Source: UKL13-2 sp964417885
Lineage (GTDB): Bacteria; Pseudomonadota; Gammaproteobacteria; Burkholderiales; Usitatibacteraceae
Length of the DNA stretch: 10,525 nucleotides
NCBI GenBank assembly: GCA_964417885.1
Contig: CAYQKN010000124.1
Coordinates: 1 to 10,525, forward strand
Direction: 5' to 3'
The stretch's first letter is position 1; every line of letters begins with the position of its first letter. A program made the position numbers and the translations under genes. Shown one piece after another: positions 1-7,668 of the stretch. Under the pieces are notes generated by a model. The model searched no databases and had not been told where the DNA came from. It saw nothing but the letters and a program-made list of their open reading frames with translations.

Positions 1-74
1 TGACGGTGGCGGCGCGCGCGCCGAAGCCGCGTGTCGAGGCGCTGCTGGCGCAGACTGCGCTGCCTGGCGGCTAG
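1..74 (+). CDS. C-terminal end of an unidentified gene (5' part outside window)
   Basis: An open frame enters from the left edge (first full codon at 3) and stops with TAG at 72-74, giving 23 residues ending VEALLAQTALPGG. Twenty of the 23 sense codons end in G or C, matching the coding style of the neighbouring genes, and the stop is followed by non-coding-looking DNA. I do not recognise the protein from so short a tail. It could be a chance frame, because the other two forward frames are not long enough here to compare. Its direction agrees with every other gene in the window. Confidence 0.45.
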   Translation, partial: TVAARAPKPRVEALLAQTALPGG

Positions 75-188
75 CGGGAGCCTCGACTTGTGGCGCGGGT
101 ACGAACGCCCGCGTCGGCGTCACGCAAAGTGCATCGCCCCACCCGCGATGTCGGCCACCGCCTGGTAGCCCGCTGAAAAGCGAACTCC

Positions 189-248
189 AGCACTGGCGAG
201 GCTTTCCGGACGAAAGTGGCTGGAAAGCTGCGCCAGTGCTTGAGTTTT
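189..248 (+). terminator. Long intergenic hairpin, possible terminator
   Basis: Ten bases at 189-198 are perfectly complementary to 231-240. After one mismatch and a G-U pair, a further seven pairs form between 201-207 and 222-228, closing a 14-base loop at 208-221. The downstream side is followed by a short T-rich stretch (TTTT at 245-248) interrupted by GAG, so it is a weak match to a Rho-independent terminator for the gene that ends at 74. It lies 115 bases beyond that stop, which is far for a terminator. It could instead be a dispersed palindromic repeat. The inverted repeat is seen directly; its role is inferred. Confidence 0.4.
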
Positions 249-356
249 GCCAAGGAGAGTGCTCACTTGTTGTCGGTGGCCGGGTGAAAAAGTTGGGCCG
301 CGCGCATGCGCCGGTGTGTGCAACCAAGGATAATGGCGCCCAACAGAAATCATTCA

Positions 357-362
357 GTGAGG
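357..362 (+). promoter_or_regulatory. Ribosome binding site that decides the start of the repeat-protein gene
   Basis: GTGAGG at 357-362 lies five bases before GTG 368 and is a good Shine-Dalgarno match. The GTG is immediately followed by a typical Sec signal peptide. Together these favour GTG 368 over the more upstream in-frame GTG at 236. Confidence 0.65.
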
Positions 363-367
363 CTGGC

Positions 368-3300
368 GTGCCGGATCGGTGGTTGAAGATTTTTCTGCTG
401 GCCTGGTCGTGCCTCGCGTCCCTGCCGGCGCCGGCGGAAACGGCCTTGTTCATCCACAGCCAGCCCGGGCACGCGGTTGCCAGCGGCCGCACGCTGATGA
501 TCCGCCAGGCGGACGGGTTCGCCTTCACCGTTGCCAGGAATACCTACTGGGGCTCCATATCAGTGCAGGCCAGCGGCGATGGCAGCAATCCGGCGCTGGG
601 CAGCTATTGGAACCTGTATGTCGCCGGCGCCAACAACACCATGCCGACCGTGGGGATGTACGACGGCGCGATGAACATGCTCCGGCTGGGCAGCAGCTAT
701 CCGGTGCTGACGTTCTGGGGCGATGGCTACGGTGACACCGGCAGCTTCCGCGTCATTGAGCTCGACAACGACGCGGACGGCAACATCACCCGCCTCGCGC
801 TCGATTTCATCGTGGCCGGCCCCCTGCCAACCAGTGCGCGGCTGTTTGGCCAGCTGCGCTTCAACAGCGATGTACCGATCGACACCGTGATCCGGGTGCC
901 GAATCCGTACCGGTTCACCGATGCGCTCGGTACCCCGCCCGGCCAGACCGTCACCGCAAACCCGGTCGACATCGCCGGTCTCAGCGTGCCGGTGCCGATC
1001 TCGATTACCAATGGGGAGTACCGCATCGACAACGGGCCGTACACCTCGGCCACCGCCATGGTGCAGTCCGGGCAGAGCGTGCAGGTGCGGGCACAGGCGC
1101 CGGGCATTGCCAACGCGGTCACGGTGGCGCGGCTGACCGTCGGCAGCTATTACGACGACTTCAGCGTCGGCACCCCGCCGGGAAGTTTCCCGCAGCCGCA
1201 CGGCGAGCCCCTGATCGTCCGCTATTTTTCCAATCGCGACAACATCGTCCCGATCGAGCAGATCGCCAGCCCCGCCGCGGGCATCGACATCACGGCGAGC
1301 GGCGGCGCCCTGCTGGGAATTCACAGCGTGCTGCAAGGGGCGACCTGGCCGACCAGCGACTACCGGTTCCGGGGTGTCGGCAATCCGTCGCCGCCGATCG
1401 TGGCGGGTGATTATTCGCCGCTCACGGCTTACGCGCCCGATCCATCGCTGGCGGTGTTCACGGCCACGCTCACGGCCTGCACCTTCGGCCTGCTGCCCTC
1501 GTCGTCGATGCGCGTTCACGAGGCCGAGTACGCGCCGGATGGCACGCCGGTGAAGTTCGCCGCCGATGTCCGCGTCCGCTGCGGCGCACCGTATGGCCGC
1601 GGCACCAACGAGGATTTCTTCTTCCGCCTCGGCTCGACGGTGCCGATCGACTACAACCTGTCGTGGCCGCTGCCGCTCGATTTCGAAACCGTCACCAATG
1701 CCATTCCCGGCGCGCCGGTGCTGTCGGAAGAGCTCGCCGTCGGTGGCATCAACGTCACACTGCCGATTTCCGTCATCGGCGGTGAATACAGCATCGATGG
1801 CGGCCCGTTTACCGCGACGCCGGGTACCGTCACCAACGGCCGGCAGATTCGCCTGCGCACGCTGGCGCCGGCCGCGGTGAACGACATCCGGTCGATGACG
1901 CTGACGGTCGGCGCGCGCAGCGGGACCTTTGCCGTCGCATCGCGGACCGGCGTGCCGCAACCGAACGGCCGGCCGCTGGTGGCGGTGTATGACCAGTACC
2001 AGATCGAGACCGGCTTTCCCACCGTCTACAGCGATGCCACCCTGTTGCAGGTCCGGCTGGCGGCTGCCAGCAATCCCGCCGGCACCGTGGTCGAGTTGTT
2101 CGACCCGGATTTGAACGGTGGCAACGTGGCGGGCTCGCTGCGTCTCGTCCTCACCAACCAGCCCAGGCTGGTTGCCGGTGTGTTTTCGCTGGAGGGTGCC
2201 AATGCCGCTGCCAGCCTGGTTGGCACCGGTCCGCTGACCATCAAGAGCGACAATTGGCCATATGGCCTGTGCGACGCCGGCGACGGTTCGCTGCTGCGGA
2301 TCATCGAGGCCGGTTATGCGCCGGACGGCAGCCCGCTCGCGCTGGCCGCAGATATCGTGCTTCGCTGCAGCAATTCCACCACCACCCACTATCTCTACAT
2401 CCGCATCGGCAGCGCGATTCCGATCGATTACCGCGTCACGCGTCCGATCCCGTTCGGCTTCAACCCGGCGGTCAACGTGCTGCCGGCCACGATGGCGACC
2501 TCGGAAGAGGCCGTGGTCGCGCGAATCAACGCGCCGGCCCCCATCAGCGTCGTCAACGGCGAATACAGCGTCGATGGCGGACCCTTCACCAGCGCACCGG
2601 GCCTGATCAACAACCAGCAACGCATCCGGCTGCGCGGCCTGGCGCCCGCTCCGGCGTCGCAGTACGCCATCGTCCGGGTCAACGTCGGCGGTCAGGCGGC
2701 CAATTTTCGTATCGGCACGGCGACCGGACTCCGGCCGCAACCGGCCGGTGAGCCGCTGGTGGTGCTGATCAGAAAAAGTCAAATGACCAGTGACGCCGGT
2801 ACCACGGTGCTGGCGCCGGCAAACGGGCAGGACTTTTTCCTGACCAACCCCTATCCCGATTTGCCGGACAGTACCGGCGTTGTGCGGCTGGTCGCCGGGC
2901 TGCGGTTGCCGGATTACAAACCGGAAAACAGGTTCGCATTCTCACTGTCCACGCCGCCGGCGCTCCGGGTGATGCCCGGCTTCTACCCCGGCCTGTACCT
3001 CGATACCGCGAGTTTCTCCACCACCATCAGCGTGTGTTTTACCTATGATGCCGGGCCGCGGGCGGAGTCCTCGGTGCGGGTTCACGAAATCACTTACGAC
3101 GCCGGCGGCAATCCGACCAGCCTCGCGATGGATTTCGTGATCTGGTGCGATGGCATGAGCGACGCCGTCTATGGCTACGTGCGGATCAACTCGATGGTGC
3201 CGATCAACTACACCGTCGCCGACCCGTTCCCGCTTTACCTGGGCGCTGCCGGCGGCGTGGTGCCGGGCACCATGGTGATCTCCAATACACAGACCGTGAC

Positions 3301-5071
3301 CGGCATCAACGTCCCGGTACCGGTCTCGATCAGTAACGGCGAATACCGCATTGGCGATGGTGACTGGACCAGCGGGCCGGGGGTGGTTACCAACGGCAAC
3401 CTGATTACCGTCCGGACTCGTGCACCGGATCAGGAAAACCGGCTGACGACCGCCGAGCTGACGGTCTACAGCCGGGTCGCGCGCTTTACCGTGGGCACCC
3501 GTACCGGCCTGTATCCACAGCCGACTGCCGGTGTCAACGTGATCGTCACCATCAGCCAGCCGGGCGACCCGGCAGGCAACGGTTACAACCGCATTTTCAG
3601 CAGTGCGTTGCGCGATTCGATCACGGCTACCGGCAACACGTCCACTATCCAGGTGTCGACCACGCCCTATACCGGCAACAACGGAAATTTCAATGCCTAT
3701 ATCTGGCAGACACCCAATGTGTCCTTGCAGCCAGGCGAATACACTTTTGTCGCCGGTTCCAACAGCTATCCGCGTTTTCAATACGGCAACTGTTACGCCT
3801 ACCAGGCCTCCGGCACGCTGCGGGTGCATGAGATCGAGTACGGAACCAATGGCACGTTGACCCGGCTCGCACTGGACTTTGTCCAGACCTGCAATGGTGC
3901 CGCGGAGCCGATGCATGGCTACGTGCGGATCAATTCCACGGTACCGATCCAGCAGATTGTCGATGACCTGCCCAATCCGCTGGACTTTTACCCACTCTAT
4001 TATGTCGCGGCCGCCAGCCAGATCACCTCGTATTCGCAGTTTATCGGCAACGCCAATGTGGCCATGCCGGTTGCGGTTGCCGGCGGCGAATACCAGATTG
4101 ACGACGGCGCGTTTACCAGCCAGCCCGGCGTCATCAATCCCGGCCAATATTTGCGCCTGCGCCTGCTTTCCTCCGCCATTCCGGGCCGCGCGGCATCGAT
4201 GACGGTCAATGTCGGCCGGGCGTCCACCACCTTTACCGTGACCACCACACCGAATGCCGTTCCGCCGGACGGATTGCCCGGCGCGCCGACCGGCATCAGT
4301 GGCGCGGCCGGTGACGGCAGCGTGACGCTCCATTTCCGCCCGCCGCGCATCACCGGTGGCGCGGGTCCGCTGGACTATCTGGTTTCCTGCAACGGCGACA
4401 GCGGTGTCGTCGCCGGCACCTCGAGCCCGGTCACGCGCACCGGCCTGGTCAATGGCCAGGTGTACAACTGCGTGGTGATCGCGCGCAACATCAACGGCCT
4501 GGGTGGCGCGTCGGGCGCCTTTTCGCTCACGCCCAGCACCAATGCGCCGCTGATCAAGGTCGGCGTGGTCTCGCGCAAGCACCACGGCAGCGCCGGCGCC
4601 TTCGATCTGCCGCTCGATTCCTGGTACAACATCAATTACTACCTGACGGTGGAGCCGCGCGCGGCCGGTGACGGGCATGAGCTGGTGTTCTTCTTCAACC
4701 GGCCGATCACCGCAACCGGCACGGTGACGGTGAGAGACCAGAATATGGCGGACCTGGGCAATGCGACCGCGACCGCGTCCGGCAACAGCGTGGTGGTGAA
4801 GCTGCCGGCCATTGCCGATGGCAGGCGCGCGACCGTTTCCCTCTCCGGCACCAACGGCAGCAGCGATTCATTCTCGATCGCGCTGGGTTTCCTGCTTGGC
4901 GACATCAATGGATCGCGGACCATCAACGTGGTCGACATCCTGGCCGGCAAGCGGCGCATCGGCCAGCCGCTGGCGCATTTCAATTTCCTGTCGGATATCG
5001 ATCTGTCGGGCGAGATCGATACCCTCGATCTGGCGCTGGTCAAAGCGCGCTCGGGCAGCTACCTGCCGTAG
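368..5071 (+). CDS. Giant secreted five-repeat protein with fibronectin III and dockerin-like C terminus
   Basis: The protein has about 1567 residues. It starts at GTG 368, followed by a basic/hydrophobic Sec signal peptide with probable cleavage after APA at residue 23. Five diverged repeats follow, with boundaries near residues 24, 276, 531, 791 and 1051 and an end near 1299. Each repeat has a first half containing an F/VRVHEIxY-like strand and ending R(I/L)(N/G)S-x-(V/I)PI. The second half is Ig-like, with motif GEYxIxxGxFTS and a closing TVG...F.VGT strand. Repeats 2-5 each carry a cysteine pair 32-37 residues apart (371/405, 635/667, 890/927, 1142/1175), probably disulfides; repeat 1 has none. 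A fibronectin type III domain (about 1301-1390), a beta-rich segment (about 1395-1508) and a dockerin-like pair (from 1512 and 1543) complete it. From memory, the first-half domain resembles one common in secreted proteobacterial proteins of unknown function. A surface adhesion or scaffold role is inference. No catalytic domain was recognised. Confidence 0.85.
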   Translation: MPDRWLKIFLLAWSCLASLPAPAETALFIHSQPGHAVASGRTLMIRQADGFAFTVARNTYWGSISVQASGDGSNPALGSYWNLYVAGANNTMPTVGMYDGAMNMLRLGSSYPVLTFWGDGYGDTGSFRVIELDNDADGNITRLALDFIVAGPLPTSARLFGQLRFNSDVPIDTVIRVPNPYRFTDALGTPPGQTVTANPVDIAGLSVPVPISITNGEYRIDNGPYTSATAMVQSGQSVQVRAQAPGIANAVTVARLTVGSYYDDFSVGTPPGSFPQPHGEPLIVRYFSNRDNIVPIEQIASPAAGIDITASGGALLGIHSVLQGATWPTSDYRFRGVGNPSPPIVAGDYSPLTAYAPDPSLAVFTATLTACTFGLLPSSSMRVHEAEYAPDGTPVKFAADVRVRCGAPYGRGTNEDFFFRLGSTVPIDYNLSWPLPLDFETVTNAIPGAPVLSEELAVGGINVTLPISVIGGEYSIDGGPFTATPGTVTNGRQIRLRTLAPAAVNDIRSMTLTVGARSGTFAVASRTGVPQPNGRPLVAVYDQYQIETGFPTVYSDATLLQVRLAAASNPAGTVVELFDPDLNGGNVAGSLRLVLTNQPRLVAGVFSLEGANAAASLVGTGPLTIKSDNWPYGLCDAGDGSLLRIIEAGYAPDGSPLALAADIVLRCSNSTTTHYLYIRIGSAIPIDYRVTRPIPFGFNPAVNVLPATMATSEEAVVARINAPAPISVVNGEYSVDGGPFTSAPGLINNQQRIRLRGLAPAPASQYAIVRVNVGGQAANFRIGTATGLRPQPAGEPLVVLIRKSQMTSDAGTTVLAPANGQDFFLTNPYPDLPDSTGVVRLVAGLRLPDYKPENRFAFSLSTPPALRVMPGFYPGLYLDTASFSTTISVCFTYDAGPRAESSVRVHEITYDAGGNPTSLAMDFVIWCDGMSDAVYGYVRINSMVPINYTVADPFPLYLGAAGGVVPGTMVISNTQTVTGINVPVPVSISNGEYRIGDGDWTSGPGVVTNGNLITVRTRAPDQENRLTTAELTVYSRVARFTVGTRTGLYPQPTAGVNVIVTISQPGDPAGNGYNRIFSSALRDSITATGNTSTIQVSTTPYTGNNGNFNAYIWQTPNVSLQPGEYTFVAGSNSYPRFQYGNCYAYQASGTLRVHEIEYGTNGTLTRLALDFVQTCNGAAEPMHGYVRINSTVPIQQIVDDLPNPLDFYPLYYVAAASQITSYSQFIGNANVAMPVAVAGGEYQIDDGAFTSQPGVINPGQYLRLRLLSSAIPGRAASMTVNVGRASTTFTVTTTPNAVPPDGLPGAPTGISGAAGDGSVTLHFRPPRITGGAGPLDYLVSCNGDSGVVAGTSSPVTRTGLVNGQVYNCVVIARNINGLGGASGAFSLTPSTNAPLIKVGVVSRKHHGSAGAFDLPLDSWYNINYYLTVEPRAAGDGHELVFFFNRPITATGTVTVRDQNMADLGNATATASGNSVVVKLPAIADGRRATVSLSGTNGSSDSFSIALGFLLGDINGSRTINVVDILAGKRRIGQPLAHFNFLSDIDLSGEIDTLDLALVKARSGSYLP
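4268..4540 (+). other. Fibronectin type III domain within the repeat protein
   Basis: Residues about 1301-1390 read as a fibronectin III fold. There is a Pro-rich opening (GAPTGISG), a strand with GDGSVTLHF, the PPRITGGAGPLDYLVSC strand pair, and the late YNCVVIARNINGLG strand with the usual Tyr and Asn-Gly turn. Two cysteines (in LVSC and YNC) could form a disulfide, as expected for an exported domain. Such domains usually act as spacers or binding modules next to carbohydrate-active or adhesive domains. Confidence 0.7.
4895..5062 (+). other. Dockerin type I-like calcium-binding pair at the C terminus
   Basis: Two loops of EF-hand type occur 31 residues apart: GDINGSRTINVVDILAGKRR (Asp at residue 1512) and DIDLSGEIDTLDLALVKAR (first Asp at residue 1543). 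Acidic or Asn residues sit at loop positions 1, 3, 9 and 12, with a Gly or Ser at 5-6, as in dockerin type I repeats. The segment just before it (SRKHHGSAGAFDLPL, then VEPR and LVFFFNRPI) is, in my recollection, a companion domain often seen ahead of such pairs in non-cellulosomal bacteria. No cohesin is visible in the window, so a cellulosome-type partner is not implied. Confidence 0.7.
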
Positions 5072-5101
5072 GCGGTATTCCGCCTGCCGCCGGCTGGCGG
5101 C
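5070..5101 (+). terminator. Two tandem GC-rich hairpins after the repeat-protein gene
   Basis: A perfect six-base stem (5070-5075 with 5080-5085, loop TATT) begins inside the TAG stop. It is followed directly by a second perfect six-base stem (5086-5091 with 5096-5101, loop GGCT). Neither has a T-run behind it, so Rho-independent termination is doubtful. They may slow transcription, protect the mRNA 3' end, or simply reflect GC-rich sequence. The ribosome binding site of the next gene lies 27 bases further on. Confidence 0.3.
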
Positions 5102-5136
5102 GGCGCCAGCGTTTGCCTGCATCAACCGGAGTCCGC

Positions 5137-6393
5137 ATGAAGAACAGCCAGCTTGACGTGATCGTGTTCGGTGCAACCAGTTTTGTCGGCCAGATCCTGT
5201 GCCGCTATCTGCTGCGCGAATTCGGCACCGGCGCACAGCCCGGCGCGCGCCCGCTGCGCTGGGCCATCGCCGGCCGCTCGCGCGCCAGGCTCGACCAGCT
5301 GGTGGCGTCACTCGGCGCCGACGCACAGGCGCTGGCGGTGTTCATCGCCGATGCCGGCGACGAGGCGGCGCTCGCTGCGCTCTGTGCCCGCGCCCGGGTG
5401 GTGGTATCGACCGTCGGACCGTATGCGCTGCACGGTGAAACACTGGTGCGCGTGTGCAGCCGCAGCGGCACCGACTATTGCGATCTGTCGGGCGAAGCGC
5501 ACTGGGTGCGACGCATGATCGCCCAATACGGCGGCGATGCCGAGCGGTCCGGTGCGCGCATCGTCCATTGCTGCGGCTTCGATTCAATCCCGTCCGACCT
5601 TGGCGTCTGGTTCCTGCAGCAGCAGGCGATGCAGCAGTTCGGCGTGCCGTGCGTGGAAGTGAAAATGCGCGTCAAGGCGATGCGTGGCGCCGCCTCCGGC
5701 GGCACGGTGGCAAGCATCGTCAATGTCGTTCGCGAAGCGAGCGGCGATGCCGCGCTGCGCAAGGAATTGGCGAATCCGTATTCACTCTGCCCGCCCGGCA
5801 CGGCGCCGGGAATCCGCCAGGCCAACGTGCACGGCCCCCGCTTCGACCACGATTTCCACGCGTGGTCGGCGCCGTTCGTGATGGCGGCGATCAACGTTCG
5901 CATCGTGTTGCGCAGCAATGCGCTGCAGGACTACCGGTACGGCAGGGACTTCCGATACGACGAGGCGATGCTCACCGGCCGGGGAATGGCCGGACGGCTG
6001 AAGGCAGCCGGCGTGACCGCCGGGCTCGGCGGCTTTGTCGCCGCCGCCGCCATCGCGCCCACGCGCTGGCTGATGGAGAAGACCATCCTGCCCGCGCCCG
6101 GCGAAGGCCCCAGCCCGGCGGCGCAGGAGCGGGGTTTCTACGACTTCCGCTTTGTCGGCCGCACCGCCGACGGACGCGAGCTGCGGGTGAAAGTCACCGG
6201 CGATCGCGACCCCGGCTACGGCTCCACCGCCAAAATCCTCGGTGAGGCGGCGGCGTGCCTGGCGCGCGATGTTGCCAAGAATGCCGTCGCTGGCGGATTC
6301 TGGACCCCGGCCACGGCGCTGGGCGCGGCACTGCATGCGCGGCTGACGGCGCACGCGGGGCTGACATTTGAGGTAACGGACCGATCCGCCTGA
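5137..6393 (+). CDS. Saccharopine dehydrogenase-like NAD(P)-binding oxidoreductase (trans-acting enoyl reductase family)
   Basis: The protein has 418 residues and starts at ATG 5137, with GGAG at 5128-5131 five bases upstream. An in-frame TTG at 5113 is less likely. The N terminus is a Rossmann fold: DVIVFGATSFVGQ holds the glycine motif with Gly12 and Gly18. The motifs STVGPYALHG (Gly94), GTDYCDLSGE and CGFDSIPSDLG (Asp149) are signatures of the family that includes mycobacterial trans-acting enoyl reductases, which reduce polyketide intermediates made by partner synthases. A short hydrophobic stretch at about 292-307 (GVTAGLGGFVAAAAIA) may contact the membrane, and there is no signal peptide. 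No polyketide or fatty-acid synthase lies nearby, so the substrate is unknown. The gap of 65 bases to the gene before it is compatible with either an operon or an own promoter. Confidence 0.82.
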   Translation: MKNSQLDVIVFGATSFVGQILCRYLLREFGTGAQPGARPLRWAIAGRSRARLDQLVASLGADAQALAVFIADAGDEAALAALCARARVVVSTVGPYALHGETLVRVCSRSGTDYCDLSGEAHWVRRMIAQYGGDAERSGARIVHCCGFDSIPSDLGVWFLQQQAMQQFGVPCVEVKMRVKAMRGAASGGTVASIVNVVREASGDAALRKELANPYSLCPPGTAPGIRQANVHGPRFDHDFHAWSAPFVMAAINVRIVLRSNALQDYRYGRDFRYDEAMLTGRGMAGRLKAAGVTAGLGGFVAAAAIAPTRWLMEKTILPAPGEGPSPAAQERGFYDFRFVGRTADGRELRVKVTGDRDPGYGSTAKILGEAAACLARDVAKNAVAGGFWTPATALGAALHARLTAHAGLTFEVTDRSA

Positions 6394-6514
6394 CCGTTCG
6401 CTTTCGCAGCGGACACGTCATTGCGACCATTGACCGTGAATCGGCACCGAGCCGCGCCCGGCGCCGACGGGCGACTGTTTTGGCCGAATGCGGCCGCGTG
6501 CCCTCATAGCGGCG

Positions 6515-6544
6515 GCGGCATGGCGCGATGCCGCGGGCGATTTT
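6515..6544 (+). terminator. Hairpin with short T-run, possible terminator or operator
   Basis: A perfect seven-base stem (6515-6521 with 6528-6534, six-base loop) is followed after six bases by TTTT at 6541-6544. It could end transcription of the oxidoreductase gene, whose stop is about 120 bases upstream. The T-run overlaps the putative -35 box of the kinase promoter, so the palindrome could equally be a protein-binding site next to that promoter. Both readings are inferences from position. Confidence 0.3.
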
Positions 6545-6570
6545 GACCGGTCGCGCGGCGCTGGTATCGT
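6543..6570 (+). promoter_or_regulatory. Putative sigma-70-type promoter of the kinase gene (leaderless start)
   Basis: TTGACC at 6543-6548 (five of six match to TTGACA) is separated by 16 bases from TATCGT at 6565-6570 (four of six match to TATAAT). The expected transcription start, about seven bases past the -10 box, falls on or next to the A of ATG 6577. No Shine-Dalgarno sequence is present in the intervening bases. This is the layout of a leaderless mRNA. Confidence 0.45.
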
Positions 6571-6576
6571 GTCGCG

Positions 6577-7668
6577 ATGACTGCTGCAAACCTCCCCGCG
6601 CCGGTTGACGGCCTGAAACGCATCTTTGCCTGGCGGCGACTGAAAGTCGTGCTGGTGACCTGCTTCGTGCTGCATCTGCCGATCCTGGCAACCTGGGAGG
6701 CAGCCTATTGGATGCTGGCGGTGCGGGTGCTGTTCATCGGCATGGTCGCGTTGCTTGCCTTTGGCGTGTTCGAACGCTGGCCGGCGCGATTGCCGGACTG
6801 GATTGCGCGCTGGGGCCTGCAGGTATTCGCGGTGGCGCTGTCGATCCCGATCGCCACCGCGCTGGCCTACGCCTTCACCACCATCGGCGATGCCGGGCCC
6901 TGGTGGCGCAACGAAAAACGCCTGTCCGGCTTCGCCATCATGACGGTGCTGGGGATGCTGGTGTCGCCGTGGATCGTCGTTGCCGCGCTGCTGCGGCAGA
7001 TCAAGGACGAGGCGCGCAAGCTCGCGCTGACCTTTGAGCTCGAGCGCAGCGAATACGCGCGCAATGCGCTCGACGCGCGGCTGCGATTGCTGCAGGCGCA
7101 GGTGGCGCCGCATTTCCTGTTCAACACCCTGGCCAACGTGCGCGAGCTGGTGAGCACGGCATCGCCGCGCGCGGCACCGGTGCTGGAGAGCCTGATTGCG
7201 TACCTGCGCGCGACGGTGCCGCGTCTCAACCAGTCGGCCAGCACCATCGGCCAGGAGCTGGAACTGGTCCGCGCCTACCTGGAGGTGATGCAGATGCGGA
7301 TGCCGGATCGCCTGCAGTTCAGCGTCAATGCCGACGACGCGGCGCGCGCGCTGGCGTGCCCGCCGATGACGCTGCTGACACTGGTCGAAAATGCCATGCG
7401 CCACGGCATCGACCCGTCCGAGGAAGGCGGGCGGATCGATGTGCGGGTCAGCGTCAAGAATGGCCGTGGCTGCGCCGAAGTGGCCGATACCGGCCTCGGC
7501 CTCGCGCGCGGCAACGAGGCGGCGCAGGGGTTGGGCACCGGACTTGCCAACCTGCGCGAACGCCTGCAACTGGCATTCGGCGGCGATGCCGGCGTGCGGC
7601 TCTGCGAGAACCTGCCGCACGGTGTGCGCGCTGAAATCGATTTTCCGGCGCGCGGGGTGACGCCATGA
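6577..7668 (+). CDS. LytS/AlgZ-type sensor histidine kinase
   Basis: The protein has 363 residues. Four hydrophobic segments (about 22-39, 44-65, 79-103 and 117-139) form the membrane part, with no separate periplasmic sensor domain. A coiled stretch (about 140-172) leads to the kinase core of the His_kinase (PF06580) family. The phosphoacceptor His179 lies in QAQVAPHFLFNTL. Asn272 in LVENAMRHG is the N box, Asp304 in VADTGLGL the G1 box, and GLGTGLANLRERL the G2 region, so the ATP-binding site looks intact. The start is ATG 6577 with no ribosome binding site, behind a promoter placed for leaderless transcription. The TGA stop at 7666-7668 overlaps ATG 7665 of the first truncated regulator copy (ATGA). 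It should phosphorylate the LytTR regulator that follows the tandem array. The stimulus is unknown. Confidence 0.9.
   Translation: MTAANLPAPVDGLKRIFAWRRLKVVLVTCFVLHLPILATWEAAYWMLAVRVLFIGMVALLAFGVFERWPARLPDWIARWGLQVFAVALSIPIATALAYAFTTIGDAGPWWRNEKRLSGFAIMTVLGMLVSPWIVVAALLRQIKDEARKLALTFELERSEYARNALDARLRLLQAQVAPHFLFNTLANVRELVSTASPRAAPVLESLIAYLRATVPRLNQSASTIGQELELVRAYLEVMQMRMPDRLQFSVNADDAARALACPPMTLLTLVENAMRHGIDPSEEGGRIDVRVSVKNGRGCAEVADTGLGLARGNEAAQGLGTGLANLRERLQLAFGGDAGVRLCENLPHGVRAEIDFPARGVTP

Larger units (their letters stand above)
75..367. other. Intergenic region between the partial gene and the repeat-protein gene
   Basis: This 293-base stretch shows no convincing gene. The frame of the downstream gene stays open back to a GTG at 236, but its composition there (a Cys-rich, Lys-rich jumble) is unlike the rest of the protein, and it sits ahead of a clear signal peptide. 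The region holds a small GC stem (94-99 with 108-113), a GAAA-loop mini-hairpin (171-182) and a long hairpin (189-240), described separately. A GATAAT hexamer at 329-334 resembles a -10 box and would leave a leader of about 27 bases, but no matching -35 hexamer is seen, so no promoter is called. Confidence 0.5.

Noticed and set aside
236..367. N-terminal extension of the repeat protein from GTG 236
   Set aside because: The 44 extra residues are unlike the rest of the protein and would bury the signal peptide. GTG 368 has a good ribosome binding site and starts right at the signal peptide.
560..2782. Long open frame on the - strand (740 codons) opposite the repeat-protein gene
   Set aside because: It is antisense to a protein with clear signal peptide, repeats and domains. 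Its translation is Arg/Asp/Ala-rich without domain character, as expected from a GC-rich antisense frame.
2942..4678. Long open frame on the - strand (578 codons) opposite the second half of the repeat-protein gene
   Set aside because: Same reasoning: low-complexity Arg/Gly/Asp-rich translation, no recognisable motif, fully overlapped by the well-supported + strand gene.
6393..6401. Possible LytTR binding half-site ahead of the kinase gene
   Set aside because: It matches the usual nine-base consensus at only eight positions, and no second half-site with the expected spacing was found.
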